Source: Aaosphaeria pasadenensis (lineage: Eukaryota > Ascomycota > Dothideomycetes > Pleosporales). Taken from it: 64,000 nucleotides of DNA. Numbering within the stretch: the first letter of the stretch is position 1; each line of letters opens with the position of its first letter. Positions 25,409 through 37,510 of the stretch are shown one piece after another. The notes under the pieces are model-generated. The model searched no databases, had not been told where the DNA came from, and worked only from the letters and a program-made list of their open reading frames with translations. The translations under genes and the position numbers were made by a program. The stretch lies in assembly GCA_022813625.1 (NCBI GenBank), contig JAKLMB010000001.1, positions 558,001 to 622,000 on the forward strand, written 5' to 3'.

Positions 25409-25415
25409 TATAAAG
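25409..25415 (+). promoter_or_regulatory. TATA box (TATAAAG) of GFA1
   Basis: TATAAAG lies about 310 bp before the GFA1 start codon and is followed by a C/T-rich stretch from about 25,440 to 25,640, a common start-site architecture in ascomycetes. Confidence 0.5.
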
Positions 25416-25722
25416 CCAAACATGACCGCCTTTTCAACATCCCTTCACTCCGTACTTTGATTCATTCATCATCACCCATCCTCTCGCTCCACCACCACTG
25501 CCACTGCCACTTCCACTTCTACTCATACTCCTTCCTTCCTATCTCTCTCTCTCTCATATATCAACACCACCCACCCCTCTCGACATCGTACTCCTCCTGC
25601 GTTCACGACTCTTCACTCCCATTATACCCAATTGCTCTTGTCCAGCACACGATCGTTATTCCAGTTACCGCCTCTCCGTCATCCCATTCTTCCGTTCCTC
25701 TCTCTACACATAGTTATTCGCC

Positions 25723-28400
25723 ATGTGGTAAGTCCCAGCTCTCGAATCCCCGGAAACACATACCCAACCTCCAGCTCTACAGCCAGCTCCACAGCCAGAC
25801 TTCTGAGTTCTGAGTTGCGAGTTGTCTGTGTTGTGAGCTGGAGAGCTTCCCCCGCTCCCCTCCGCGCTACTGCACCAGCTGCAGGTCCCATAAAACAACA
25901 ATCAGAAGCTGACGACGCCCCCGAAATAGCGGTATCTTTGGTTACATTAACTACCTGGTCGAGAAGGACAGGAAATACATTCTCAACACTCTCATCAATG
26001 GTAAGTGGCCTCTATTTTCTCTCCTTTTTTTCTTCATCTTTGTTTCTCAATTTAGCCCCCTTGTGCCCAGCGAGAGTGCAACGCCGCTTGAGTGGGGCAA
26101 CCACCACTCCAGCGCAGCGCTGGCTCACGCTTAGGCTTACTAGAAGCTCAGCAAAAGCTAACAGCTGTTCTTTGCGTATGCAGGTCTCCAACGTCTAGAG
26201 TACCGCGGATACGACTCGGCAGGTCTCGCCATCGATGGTGACAGGAAGAATGAGGTCTTCGCCGTGAAGGAGGTCGGCAAGGTTGCCGCCCTCAAGAAGC
26301 TCGTCGAGGAGAACAAGTTCGACGAGGCCAAGATCTTCGATTCCCACGCAGGCATTGCCCACACTCGATGGGCCACCCACGGCCCCCCATCTCGCGTCAA
26401 CTGCCATCCTCACAGGTGAGTTGTAACTCCGTCGATCCCCTCATACACCCTATACGAAGATCGCCGGCAATTTTGAAACAGTCTTCCTCCACCATAATTT
26501 GGCGGTCGGACCACCTGTGTCACTCCCCCTCTCCCCAAATTTACCCCCTCACCCCTCCCCCAATTTCCCTCGTCATACCACACGATGCATCCATGGAATT
26601 CGTTGGGACTAACTCGTATTCTCCAATAGGTCCGACCCCGACTGGGAGTTCGCCGTCGTCCACAATGGTATCATCACAAACTACAAGGAGCTTAAGACGC
26701 TCCTCGAGAGCAAGGGCTTCAAGTTCGAGACCGAGACAGATACTGAGGCAATTGCCAAGCTTGCCAAATACATCTACGACCAGCACCCGGACATTGAGTT
26801 CCCCACGCTCGCAAAGACCGTCATTAAGGAGCTTGAGGGTGCATTCGGTCTTCTCTTGAAGTCTGTCCACTACCCCCATGAGGTCATTGCTGCCCGTAAG
26901 GGTTCTCCCCTCGTCATTGGTGTCCGGACGCAGAAGAAGATGAAGGTCGACTTCGTCGATGTCGAGTACAACGACGAGACCGCCCTCCCTGCTGAGCAGG
27001 CTTCCCAGAACGTTGCGTTGAAGAAGTCTAACAACCTCCTCGCTCCCCCTGACAAGTCTCTCCTCCACCGCTCGCAGTCTCGCGCTTTCCTCTCCGACGA
27101 TGGCGTCCCCATGCCCACCGAGTTCTTCCTCTCTTCCGACCCCTCTTCCATCGTCGAGCACACCAAGAAGGTCCTCTACCTCGAGGACGACGACATTGCC
27201 CACATCCACGAGGGCTCCCTCAACATTCACCGTCTCCGCAAGGACGACGGTACCTCCAACGTCCGTGCCATCCAGACTCTCGAGATCCAGCTCCAGGAGA
27301 TCATGAAGGGCAAGTTCGACCACTTCATGCAGAAGGAGATCTTCGAGCAGCCCGAGTCTGTCGTCAACGCCATGCGTGGTCGTTTGGACGCAGTTAACAA
27401 GACCGTCACCCTCGGTGGTCTCCGACAGTACATGCCCACCATCAGGCGCTGCCGAAGAATCATCTTCATCGCCTGCGGTACCTCTTACCACTCTTGCATG
27501 GCCGTTCGCGGTATCTTTGAGGAGTTGGCTGAGATCCCCATCTCTGTTGAGTTGGCTTCCGATTTCTTGGATCGTCAAGCACCAGTTTTCCGTGATGACA
27601 CCTGCATCTTCGTCTCCCAGTCCGGTGAGACCGCCGACTCTCTCCAGGCTCTCCGTTACTGCTTGGAGCGTGGCGCCCTCACCGTCGGTATCGTCAACGT
27701 CGTCGGTTCCTCCATCTCTCTCCTTACCCACTGCGGTGTCCACATCAACGCCGGTCCCGAAATTGGTGTCGCCTCTACTAAGGCATACACCTCCCAGTTC
27801 GTCTGCATGGTCATGTTTGCCCTCTCCCTTAGTGAGGACAGGGCATCCAAGCAGCAGAGGCGTGTGGAGATCATGGAGGGTCTCACCAAGATCCCCGAGC
27901 AGTTCAAGGAGGTCCTCAAGCTCGACCAGCCCATCAAGACCCTCTGCGAGAGGTTCAAGGACCAGAAGAGTTTGCTCCTCCTCGGTCGTGGCTCCCAGCA
28001 CGCCACTGCCCTCGAGGGTGCCCTCAAGATCAAGGAAATTTCCTACCTTCACTGCGAGGCTGTCATGTCCGGTGAATTGAAGCACGGTGTCCTCGCCCTC
28101 GTCGACGAGAACCTGCCCATTGTCATGATCCTCACCCGTGACGACATCTTCGCCAAGTCCTTGAACGCCTACCAGCAGGTCATTGCTCGTTCTGGACGCC
28201 CCATCATCATCTGCAACGAGAACGACCCCGAGTTCCCTGCTGACAAGACCGACAAGATCGAGGTCGCTCGCAACGTCGACTGCTTGCAGGGTCTCATCAA
28301 CGTCATCCCTCTGCAGCTCATGGCCTACTGGATGGCCGTTGGCGAGGGTCTCAACGTTGATATGCCCCGTAACCTTGCCAAGTCCGTCACTGTGGAGTAA
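25723..28400 (+). CDS. GFA1: Glutamine:fructose-6-phosphate amidotransferase
   Basis: Four exons, 25723-25727, 25930-26000, 26184-26415 and 26630-28400, give 692 residues. Exon 1 is just ATGTG, and the catalytic Cys2 codon is completed by the first base of exon 2, giving MCGIFGYINYLVEKDRK. The glutaminase half shows RGYDSAGLAID, HTRWATHG and VVHNGIITN. Then comes the fungal insert (HRSQSRAFLSDDGVPMPTEF), followed by two SIS sugar-isomerase domains (ACGTSYHSCMA, SQSGETADSLQALR, ASTKAYTSQ, GRGSQHATALEGALKIKE). The C-terminus PRNLAKSVTVE is invariant in the family. The enzyme makes glucosamine-6-phosphate, the first and limiting step to UDP-GlcNAc for chitin and glycoproteins in the cytosol. Codon use is strongly C-ending, a sign of high expression; it also creates a long mirror-image open frame on the other strand. 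Confidence 0.97.
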
Positions 28401-28900
28401 ATTGGCACTTTCAAATTTGAATTGGCGTCTATAGAGGTAGCCTGGCTGGCTATGTACGAATTGTTTGGTGTTACGAAAGCTTTTGGGGTCAGGTACAGGT
28501 CTGTTGGAGAACCATGAATATCTGGTCGGGATACAATACGAAGGTCACGTTAAATGAAAGACCTGCCTATGTTATTAGGTCTTTTTTTAAGGCGAAATAG
28601 CCGAAAGGGAATAAAAAAATGTTCATAACTACTACTTCATGACCTCGCATCTTGTGATTTGTTTGGTGTAATTACTTGACCTTATGTTTTTAACTGCGTT
28701 GTTGGGTTGTTCCCCTGGCGTTCGTCTAAGCGATGATGTGACCATGCATATTGCGGGGCTTCCCTCAGGAACGGAACGCATCCCACCAAATAGTTACAGA
28801 CTTCATTCCACATACGAAGCCTCTTCCACAAACGCAGTTAAACAGAACCAACTCAATCCAACTCATCCAAAGCTCCTACTCTCGAATACCGCTTGCCATC
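28401..28900. other. Intergenic region GFA1 - RIB4
   Basis: A 500 bp spacer holding the GFA1 3' end and the RIB4 promoter. No gene seen. Confidence 0.6.
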
Positions 28901-29653
28901 ATGACGACCCTCAAAGGACCTGGCGCACCCAAGACATACGATGGTGGGGAACATCTCACTCTGTTGATCTCACCAGGCACCTCTCTAACACGAATTGTAT
29001 AGGCTCGGGGCTTCGTATTGGCATTATTCACGCACGGTGGAATACCACGATCATCGATGCTCTTCTGGACGGCGCGAAGAAGTCTCTCGCTGCTGCTGGC
29101 GTGAAGGACGAGAACATTGTGATCCAGAGCGTGCCGGGAAGCTACGAGCTCCCGTACGCCGTGAAGCAGTACGAACACCACATTCCCCAACACTGTCCCG
29201 ATTCCTCCTCTAATCACTACAACATCTAGACTGTATTCCGCCTCGCAGGTGCAATCCTCCACGACCGGCATCGCAGGCGCAGCCGCCGACCTCCTGGGCT
29301 CCGTATCCGACCTCACGCAAACCACCTCCACATCGAGCTCGAACGACACATCGCTCAAGACGCCGTTCGACGCCATCATCGCCATCGGCGTGCTCATCAA
29401 GGGCGAGACCATGCACTTCGAATACATCGCCGACGCCGTGAGCCACGGCCTCATGCGCCTGCAGCTCGAGGGCAACGTGCCCATCATCTTCGGCCTACTG
29501 ACCCTGCTGAGCGACGAGCAGGGCCTCCAGAGGGCGGGCATCGGCGGAGCGGGGAAGAACGAGGGTCACAATCACGGCGAGGATTGGGGTAGTGCGGCGG
29601 TGGAGTTGGGTGTCAAGAGGAAGGGCTGGGTGGAGGGCAAGATCGTGGCATAG
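28901..29653 (+). CDS. RIB4: 6,7-dimethyl-8-ribityllumazine synthase
   Basis: Three exons, 28901-28943, 29003-29168 and 29230-29653, give 210 residues. The spliced N-terminus MTTLKGPGAPKTYDG joins to SGLRIGIIHARWN, the substrate-binding start of lumazine synthase. Other family motifs are VPGSYELPYAVKQ and GVLIKGETMHFEYIADAV, the latter containing the His-Phe pair near the active site. The enzyme condenses the ribityl-aminouracil with dihydroxybutanone phosphate in riboflavin synthesis. It is about 40 residues longer than the yeast enzyme because of a Ser/Thr-rich insert around residues 75-105 (SDLTQTTSTSSSNDTS) and a Gly/His-rich insert before the C-terminus. The first intron uses a weaker donor (GTGGGG). 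Reading straight through the introns would give wrong ends, so the spliced model is preferred. Confidence 0.93.
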
Positions 29654-31156
29654 GGTAGTTAGCTATTCCTACGAGCTCTCGTCGGCAGAACGAAAGGAAA
29701 TGGAGGGATAGACGGAGATGATTATCACACTTGAGAGAATGCACTGCCCTAGAGACAGCGGAGCGTATGTCAAGTAGGCTCAATGCAAAGGCATATCAAG
29801 GCCATGGTTGTGTGCGCGAGGGTTCTGAGGATGTGGACTCGTACAAGCCTGCATGTGATTACCCCAACAATGCCAAGGTGCATGTCTTGCCTGATCATCT
29901 CGAAATATGTATGAGGACATTGTTGGGTTGAAGAATTTCTAGCAACCCCAATGTCTTGCCCTCGATTGTCCACCTAGTCCGAAAAGACTAGACGTTGACT
30001 GTGATGTGGTATAGCCTAACAACATCTCTTCCCTTTCCCCTCACAGCGAACCGACCTATTGTGTGCCTCTACACAGCGTTCACGTGAGTTGTATCGATAT
30101 ATATGCGCATCACGATCGCAGGTTCTACATGATCCTAAGTATATATGTAGATACCAGAAATCCATTCATCAATGCGAAACAGTATCCCCGACCTTCCGAA
30201 TTCATATGCGCTGACGCTTGTGAGACCTCGAGGCGGTGACGTGCGGCTGGAACGTGCAGGAGCAGCTCTTGGGGGCGACAGCAGCGCAGGACCGTTGGTG
30301 AATGCATGTAAACGAATCGTGAGGTGCTGATTTTACGAGGCGCACACTGCGAGATAGGGGGGCTCTTCGTGTGGACGACTGCGACGACGGTATGGCATTG
30401 AATGAGTGGTTGGGTGGTTGTTCCAGGAGTGCAGGTGTGGTAAGAGTGACTGGCCCCTAATGCCTTGAAATCGGATGGCCTTGGCGCTCTTTGAACTTCA
30501 TTCCTCGCCCATCCAAACCACCTCCCCCATCACCAGGACTCCAGTCCGCTCATCTCTACTTGCAGCCAGCGGAGATCGTTTCGCTGTATCCTCTTCCTTC
30601 AGCTGCCGGGTTATTGCTGGTTTCCGCAGCGGCCGTTCACCCCCTCCCAGCCGACCAGCGCGCGGCTTCTGAACGTTTCGCGTTCCTGCTGCTTTTCCTG
30701 ACAACCGCGTCCCTTAACATCGACACCAGCCTCTCTCCACATCACAATTCCTTGCCGTTCAATCCCGAAAAAGCCTACTCGAGCGAGATGAGGAGTTGCA
30801 GAGCGCGGCATTGCTAGGAACGGACGCGGCGCGCATCCCCATCACAAGATACCCTCCTCCAGCCCTGATATCACGTCCTTCATCACAGCACGCGATACGG
30901 AAAAGAATTCACTTCACGACGGGCAGGTTCGCATCGCGCGGACTCGTCCGTCCTTTTTAAGCCCGCAGTCGACGACCTGGTCCGTGGGGCTGTTGAGGAC
31001 TTCACTCTCACTCTCACTCGACCACCTTCACACTTCACGTGTGCCATATGACAACGTCGAGAACGATCGGCTCCGAGATCCCTTAAACCATCTCTCTACA
31101 CGGACACCTTCACTGCCAGTATAGCGCCCTCTCCGTTCTTGGCAGAAGAACACAAC
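29654..31156. other. 1.5 kb intergenic region before SET1
   Basis: The first 400 bp are the RIB4 3' flank. The stretch from about 30,480 is C/T-rich and probably forms the SET1 promoter and leader. A roughly 108-codon frame near 30,491-30,817 has biased composition but no domain. I searched this stretch by eye for the extra N-terminal exon expected for SET1 and did not find it. Confidence 0.55.
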
Positions 31157-34100
31157 ATGTCGTATTCTGGCCATTCTATATCATTACACGCCCTCACACC
31201 TTTAACCAGCACAGACTCTTCGCCGCCAGGCAAGTTTCCCAGCCCGCGCTCCGCAAAAATCTCGAATGAGACGCTGCACACGACCGGCGCTTCCTCGCAC
31301 ATCGCGCCCATGGGGCATATGAATAACTCTACCGGCACCATGACACCCGTGCATACACCCCCAGAGACGAAAATCTCCACACGGCCCGAGGATGGCAACA
31401 TGGGCATGCGCATATCTTACGATCCTCTACTCGATCAAAAACTAGATTCTAAAAGGAGAGCGAGCAGCAAAGTGAAAGCTACATACAAGGAAATAATCGA
31501 GAAGGTACGTTGTGAGCAATAACTGTATACCCATGAGATGTGGTCGCCCTGTGACGCTAAGGCTAACTTGACTTGTGTTACAGGGCGACCCATCTCCCCC
31601 GCCGGATCCTCGCCTCGCAATTGCTGGCTACACCTCTGGCAAGTACGTCGTTAAGACTCAAGGTACAGGTCCCTTGAAATGCAAACTACGCATCGCGCCT
31701 TATGTCGCCAAACCGTATCCTTTCGACAAGCGCCTATCATGCGCGCCCGACGCCCCAACCCAGGTGGTGGTGATGGGTTTCGATCCGCTGGTGCCAGAGT
31801 CTCAGGTGCGGGCCTTCTTCACCGGTTTCGGAAATGTCGAGTCCGCGAAAAACCAAGTTCATCCCGACAATGGCAGTCCATTGGGAATATGTCTGATCAG
31901 GTATCGCGATTCCTTGGGGTCTGGTTCTCGAAGAATTGGAGCAGTTCCCGCCTCTGAATCCGCCAAGAGAGCGGTGAAAGAAGGCTCCGGTCAGCGGATA
32001 GGCCTGAAGCAGATAACAGTCAGATTCGATCGGGAGGGTCGAAGATGCAATTCCCTCGTTGCAAAAGCTGTAGAACAAAGTCGCAAAGAGGAGTCCAGGC
32101 TAAGGGATAAGATGGCCCAGAAGGCGGCTCCTTCGCCTATAGTGACAACAGATCTTCCAGCGAATGTGCCAAAAGGACCTTCAGGGAAAGGAATCGCCAT
32201 GCGACCCCCAGCGGCTGGTTCGAACACACCCACGCAATTCCCGCAGCCATTTGTCTCGCGAAAGGCGCAATGCTCTCATCTCATCGAACAGCAACATATC
32301 AAGCCTCGGCTGAAGCGGAAACCGTACATATTCATTGCGCATGCGTATGTGCCTGTATTAGGGACTACGATCGAGCACTTGAAGAAGCGATTAAAGAGCT
32401 ATGAATGGACAGACGTTCGCTGCGACGAGACAGGGTACTTCATTACTTTCCACGAGTCAAGGCGTGGCGAGGAGGAGACGGTCAGATGCTTCAAAGAATG
32501 CAATATGGCTGCTCTTTTCACATATGTCATGAATATGGAGTGCAACCCTTATGGCGATCCTGATTACGAGCGAAGCCCTAGTCCGGAACGAGTTGCAGCT
32601 CAGCAGAAACGCCAGGCGGAGGAAGACAGGATTATCCAGGAGGAGGCAGACGACTTCGAATTCGAGAAGAAGCAGAGAGCCGATAACCTTTGTCCTGTTC
32701 AAGGAGCCATGGAAATGGTCAAGGCGGATGTGTTGGAGCGGATATTGGGCGATATCAAGTCTCGAATTGCAGGCACCGCTCTGGTTGATGCAATGGCGCC
32801 GGAGAAGCACGTAGCGAAGCGACGGAGACTGAATATCCCTGACCCACAAAGCAAAGATGAAGTGCGTCCTCCGACGCTTTTCCCGGGTCTGGCAGAGTCG
32901 CCAGCATATGGAACACCCCATTCCCGGGGCGCTGGTTTCTCGGGCAGGCATGGTCGGAAAGCACTTGGGCCATTTGATCACAATCGTATGCGTGGGAAGA
33001 AGTTTGCCAAACCGACAAACGTGTACGGCGATGAGCGACGCAAGAAGATTGCTCCAAAACGAACAAACGTACGCGGCTTGCATCACCAGCTATTTATGAA
33101 GGATGACGAAGAGGATTCCGATGACGAGGGTAGAAGCTCATTCACTCGCGACACCGAAGAGCAAGAAAGCCGCCCTATCAGTCGTGCTCCGTCTACTGAC
33201 CTCGACGACGAGGAGTCTGCTCGTGCTAATCGCCTCAAACGACGACGAATCGAAGCCGGTTGGGGAGAAGATAGTGACGATGAGATGATGGACGATACCC
33301 ATGCTCGTAGTCTGCTAGCGCATCTGATTCACAAGGATCCCGAACACATGGCGGAGAAGGAATTGGAACAAGTTCTGGCGATCCTCCCTCGTTCTTCGCC
33401 GATCTGGAAAAAGGCAGACAAAGCACTCAAGGGTTTCAGGCGACTCCGATTGATCGAGCAAGAGGCGGACGAGATATTTGGCGTGGAACCTGGTGTGGAA
33501 ACGAGCGTTGAAGCCAAGCAACAACCTGAAGTCGTCATCAAGCTGCTCGACGAAGATTCTGCGGTACCGATCCAAAGCCTGGAAACAGAAGAGTTGGCCA
33601 AACCAACGAAGAAGAAGGCTGCACCGACGAAACCGAAGAAGAAGACGAAGAAGCAACTCCAGGAAGAAGCCAAGGCCGCAGCAGTCCAGGTCACAGAAAT
33701 CACACGTCCAGAGGAAGAGCTTCCGGAGGTGGAGGAACCCAAAGCCGAACCCGAGGTTGCCGTCTCTGAGAGTGAAGCAACACCGGAGGATGAGCGTGCA
33801 TCGGTTCAATATGGTGTTTCGACAGGTCGTCCTCGACAAACCGTTGAAGATGATCTCAGCGTTGTGATGGACATTGACGGTTGGCAACATCTAGTCAAAG
33901 ACGACGAAGATCTTATCCATCTCAAGAACGCTCTGCAATCAGTCACCCCTGCTAAGGTTGGAGATGTCCAGTCCTGGGCATGGAAGCAAAAGCAGATCAA
34001 GCACCTCAATCGACCCGGCGAAGAGGGCGTCTCACGCACCGAAACAAAGATCGAAGGATACTACGTTCCTAACTCCACGGGCTCAGCAAGAACCGAAGGA

Positions 34101-34864
34101 GTCAAGAAGATCCGCGAATCCGAGAAGTCTAAATATCTTCCTCATCGCATCCGCGTTCAAAAGGAGCGTGAGGAGCGAGAGCGTCGTGCTAAGAACGAGC
34201 AGCACCCTAACACAGTGGTGGAAGGCTTCAAGTTCAGCGCAGGCGTGAAGACGACTCAGACCTCCAACTCCCGTGCTAATCGTGCGAATAACCGACGTCT
34301 GGTGAACGACATCAACATCTCGAAGAGCATGACCGGTGCTGAAGGCGATGCCATGCGCTTCAATCAACTGAAGAAGCGAAAGAAGTTCGTCAAGTTCGAT
34401 CGTTCGGCTATTCACAACTGGGGCTTGTACGCTCAAGAGAACATCACTGCCAACGACATGATCATCGAGTATGTTGGTGAGAAAGTTCGTCAACGTGTGG
34501 CAGATCTGCGAGAGGCCAAATACGACATGCAGGGAGTTGGTTCGAGCTATCTCTTCCGTATCGATGAAGACACGGTCATCGACGCAACCAAGATGGGTGG
34601 TATTGCTCGATTCATCAATCATAGCTGTACGCCAAACTGCACGGCAAAGATCATCAGGGTGGATGGCACCAAGCGAATTGTCATCTATGCCTTGCGGGAC
34701 ATCGGTCAAGGTGAGCTTTTAAAAGACTATTTGATTTCACAAGTACTAACAAGATCGTAGACGAAGAACTCACGTATGACTACAAATTCGAGCGTGAAAT
34801 GGATGCCACGGACCGTATCCCATGTCTGTGCGGCTCTGTTGGATGTAAGGGTTTCCTCAACTAA
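31157..34864 (+). CDS. SET1: Histone H3-K4 methyltransferase Set1 (COMPASS)
   Basis: Three exons, 31157-31504, 31584-34710 and 34761-34864, give 1192 residues. Domains in order: a disordered head with HALTPLTSTDSSPPGKF; an RRM-like fold at about 172-255 (QVVVMGFDPLVPESQVRAFF); the second Set1 RNA-binding domain at about 363-450; a charged middle region; an N-SET region at about 885-990; the SET domain at about 1045-1170, with FDRSAIHNWGLYA, RFINHSCTPNC and YDYKFE; and a post-SET zinc motif CLCGSVGCKGFLN at the very end. The last exon is needed for the YDYKFE and post-SET parts; without the 50 bp intron the protein would stop in the catalytic domain. It methylates Lys4 of histone H3 in the nucleus. 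The N-terminus is shorter than in fungal relatives I recall, which start with an ASFADFFPxAP-like segment. Confidence 0.95.
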
Positions 34865-36357
34865 GCCCTCCACTCCATCTGTCCGACCATCCGTTTTCAA
34901 CACTCATCGTTTCGACCCCTTCGGACACTACGGCGCATATTCAACACTTTACTGGCGGGGAAAAAGTACCCAAAAAGCTTGGTCTAAGCATACCCCTGGC
35001 GTTCTATCTGGTTTTCCCACTGGTTCATTCTCGCACACAATCTCTCAGGGCGCCCTTCCTCAACGGCTGGGTTCCTGCCTACTCACATCATCCATTCATC
35101 ACTACACTCGGCTAGAAAGAGAGAAAGGACGTCGGCTAAGGGTCGCCGATTCTGGAGAGAAGGGGCGGGGGAGGCTCTCTCACCCATCCATCTTATCATC
35201 ATAATTATCATCCCCCGCCCCCTTCATGTGTTCTCCACAATTTTTTTTCCTTCTGACTCTCGAAACCATGCATTGGGCCCGGTGTTCTGTGCTTTCGAAC
35301 CACCTTTTTTTTGCTTCTTGCAATACCTCTGTATCATCTATGTAGTTCTTACAAAAAACTCTGTGCTTCTCCCTTTTGTTTTCCACCTTTCTCTCCCATT
35401 TTGATGATGGCTTTCCTTTTGTGTTTGGTCTGTTCAGATCTCGTTCGTAAGGTTGGACAGGGGAAGGGAAAACGACAGACGGACAACCTCGTGTCTCTCT
35501 CGCCCTCGGGCTATATTGGGATTAAAGAAGTGCTTGCTTGCTTGATTAAGTACCTAGGGGTTCCTTATACTCCCTTTTTTTTCAACTACGTCTTGTGCAT
35601 TTGGAAAACTCTTTTCCATTTTGCATCCTTCTCTCTATTCTCTTTCGGGTCGTCATCATCTTCTTCTCTTTGTAATCAGTCGATCGGGGGAGATGGGGAC
35701 TTTACTCCTCGGTCTTTTTGCTACACCGGCGGGTTGGGTGGGAGGATAGAAAAGGGACGGAGGTTTGGCAGCCCAAGCGGCCAGGCATATAGGAGGGAGG
35801 GGAAGAGGGGAAGGTTTGGAATGAGATGGGGAACAGAGATACAGACAGAGTAATAGAGAGTGCTGAATGACCAAACGGCTTTTTGCTTTTGTCTAGAACC
35901 CGGGAACTGGAACGTTGAGTGTATGTAAATATTGGTATGTGATACTAAAGAGAGGAATATTCAATATGTTCCACCCAAGGTAGTACCGTACAACGACATG
36001 CCAATACTCCAATACCATGGATACCTTTTCTCCTTCTTCGTACGTAAATCATCCAAGCAAATTCTTTCACGTCTTCTGACGAACAATGAATTATATCGAA
36101 ACCAATCACGTGTGTGGAGTTTTCCTTACTATTGTTCGTTTCGTTGACATCCAGCTCCATGGTTCGCCAAGCCCCATGATATCCATCATCCTCCATACCT
36201 ACATATAAATTCCCCCCACCTACCACCCACCAACATCATCTCACCTCGACATCCTCCTCACAGCCAAAAAAAAAAGTCGCAATCACCATTCCCCCCCCCG
36301 TGGCCACAACCCAGCGCCTAACATCCTCACCTCCGCTCCACGCCTCTCTCCGTCACC
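34865..36357. other. 1.5 kb intergenic region SET1 - RAM2
   Basis: SET1 3' flank and RAM2 promoter. T-runs and C/T-rich stretches dominate. A 180-codon frame at 35311-35853 lacks an ATG at its start and has low-complexity composition. It is probably transcribed non-coding sequence at most. Confidence 0.6.
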
Positions 36358-37510
36358 ATGGCACGCAAATACTACCACGACGACCCCAAATGGTCCGACC
36401 TCTCGCCCCTCCCGCAGGAAGACTACGGCCACCACCCGCTCGCCGCGATCGCATACACAGAAGAGTACAGCGAAGCGATGGGGTACCTGCGCGCGTGCAT
36501 GGCGGCCAACGAGCACAGCGAGCGCGTGCTCGAGCTCACGGAGCACATCATCGGGTTGAATCCTGCGCATTATACTGTTTGGTAAGCCCTTCTCCCGCTT
36601 CCCCCCTGCTCCCGCTCTGGGGGAATTGGGGGGGTTATTTGAGAAGGGAAGGGGTGTTAATGGATTGAGGCAGGCTGTACCGCGCGCAAACGCTGTCCGC
36701 GCTGAACAGCGATCTCCGCGCTGAAATCGCATGGCTGAACCCCACGGCGCTGCAGCACCTGAAGAACTACCAGATTTGGCACCACCGGCAGACTATCATC
36801 GATAAGTTGGGTTCGCCTGACGGGGAGCCTGCGTTTATTACTGCGATGCTGGACCAGGATTCGAAGAACTACCATGTCTGGAGTTACAGGCAGTGGCTCG
36901 TGAAGCGGTTCGACATGTTCGATGGGAGGGAGCTAAAGTGGACGGAGGGCATGATTGATGATGATGTGAGGAACAATTCGGCGTGGAATCATAGGTGGTT
37001 TCTTGTGTTTGGGGGCACGGTGGGCGAGGGCGAGAAGGTGGAGAGGGATGTTGTGGTTAGGGAGTTAGAGTACGTCTTTTTCTTTCTTTCCCACCACCTT
37101 GCTTGTTGCTCAGAATTCAACTTTGCTAACGCCCAAAACTTAGATACGCACAAGACGCGATCCGCAAAGCACCCCAGAACCAATCCCCCTGGAACTACCT
37201 CCGGGGCGTCATACGCCGCAGCGGGCTCCCGCTCTCTGCGCTCCAGCACTTCGCGCTCGAGTTCGCGGACCCGGAGAACAGGCCCGACGACGATGTGTTC
37301 TCGAGCCACGCGCTCGACCTGCTTGCCGACATCTACGCCGCCGCGGGGAAGACGGAGCTGGCGGCCAAGGCGCTCGATCTGCTGGCGACGAGGTACGATC
37401 CGATTAGGAAGACGTACTGGGAGTATAGGAAGGGGTTGTTGGAGGCGGAGGGGAAGAAGGAGGAGACGGGTGCTGCGAGTGCTGCTGCGGTTGAGACGGC
37501 GGCGGCGTAG
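36358..37510 (+). CDS. RAM2: Protein farnesyl/geranylgeranyltransferase type I alpha subunit
   Basis: Three exons, 36358-36581, 36674-37069 and 37144-37510, give 328 residues. The protein has tandem PPTA helical repeats with the W-N-x-R type cores: NPAHYTVW/LYRAQTL, KNYQIWHHRQTII, KNYHVWSYRQWLVK, NSAWNHRWFLVF and SPWNYLRGVIR. Both introns split conserved repeats, so unspliced reading frames are clearly wrong. Ram2 pairs with Ram1 (farnesyltransferase) or Cdc43 (geranylgeranyltransferase I) to lipidate CaaX proteins such as Ras and Rho in the cytosol. The C-terminus carries an Ala/Glu-rich tail (AEGKKEETGAASAAAVE). Length fits the family (yeast 316). Confidence 0.94.

Larger units (their letters stand above)
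21778..25722. other. 3.9 kb gene-free region upstream of GFA1
   Basis: The longest stretch without a supported gene. It holds simple repeats (see separate entries), a 12-bp palindrome and many short open frames on both strands with no domain. The last 300 bp are pyrimidine-rich and act as the GFA1 promoter and leader. The rest could be regulatory DNA, a non-coding transcript or decayed sequence; the sequence alone does not tell which. Confidence 0.6.

Noticed and set aside
25422..25460. Short upstream ORF (12 codons) before GFA1
   Set aside because: It begins only 7 nt after the TATA box, so it is probably upstream of the transcription start and not in the mRNA.
22000..25700. Possible transposon or LTR in the long gene-free region
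   Set aside because: No long direct or inverted terminal repeats, target-site duplications or transposase/reverse-transcriptase motifs could be seen.
26541..28085. 514-codon open frame on the minus strand opposite GFA1
   Set aside because: It mirrors the GFA1 coding region, is rich in Leu/Glu/Asp/Val repeats expected from the complement of C-ending codons, and has no domain.
28684..29229. Longer continuous frame covering the start of RIB4
   Set aside because: It arises by reading through both introns; the spliced model restores the lumazine synthase motifs.
35311..35853. 180-codon + strand frame downstream of SET1
   Set aside because: Does not begin with ATG, has low-complexity Phe/Ser/Gly composition, and lies in a T-rich 3' region.
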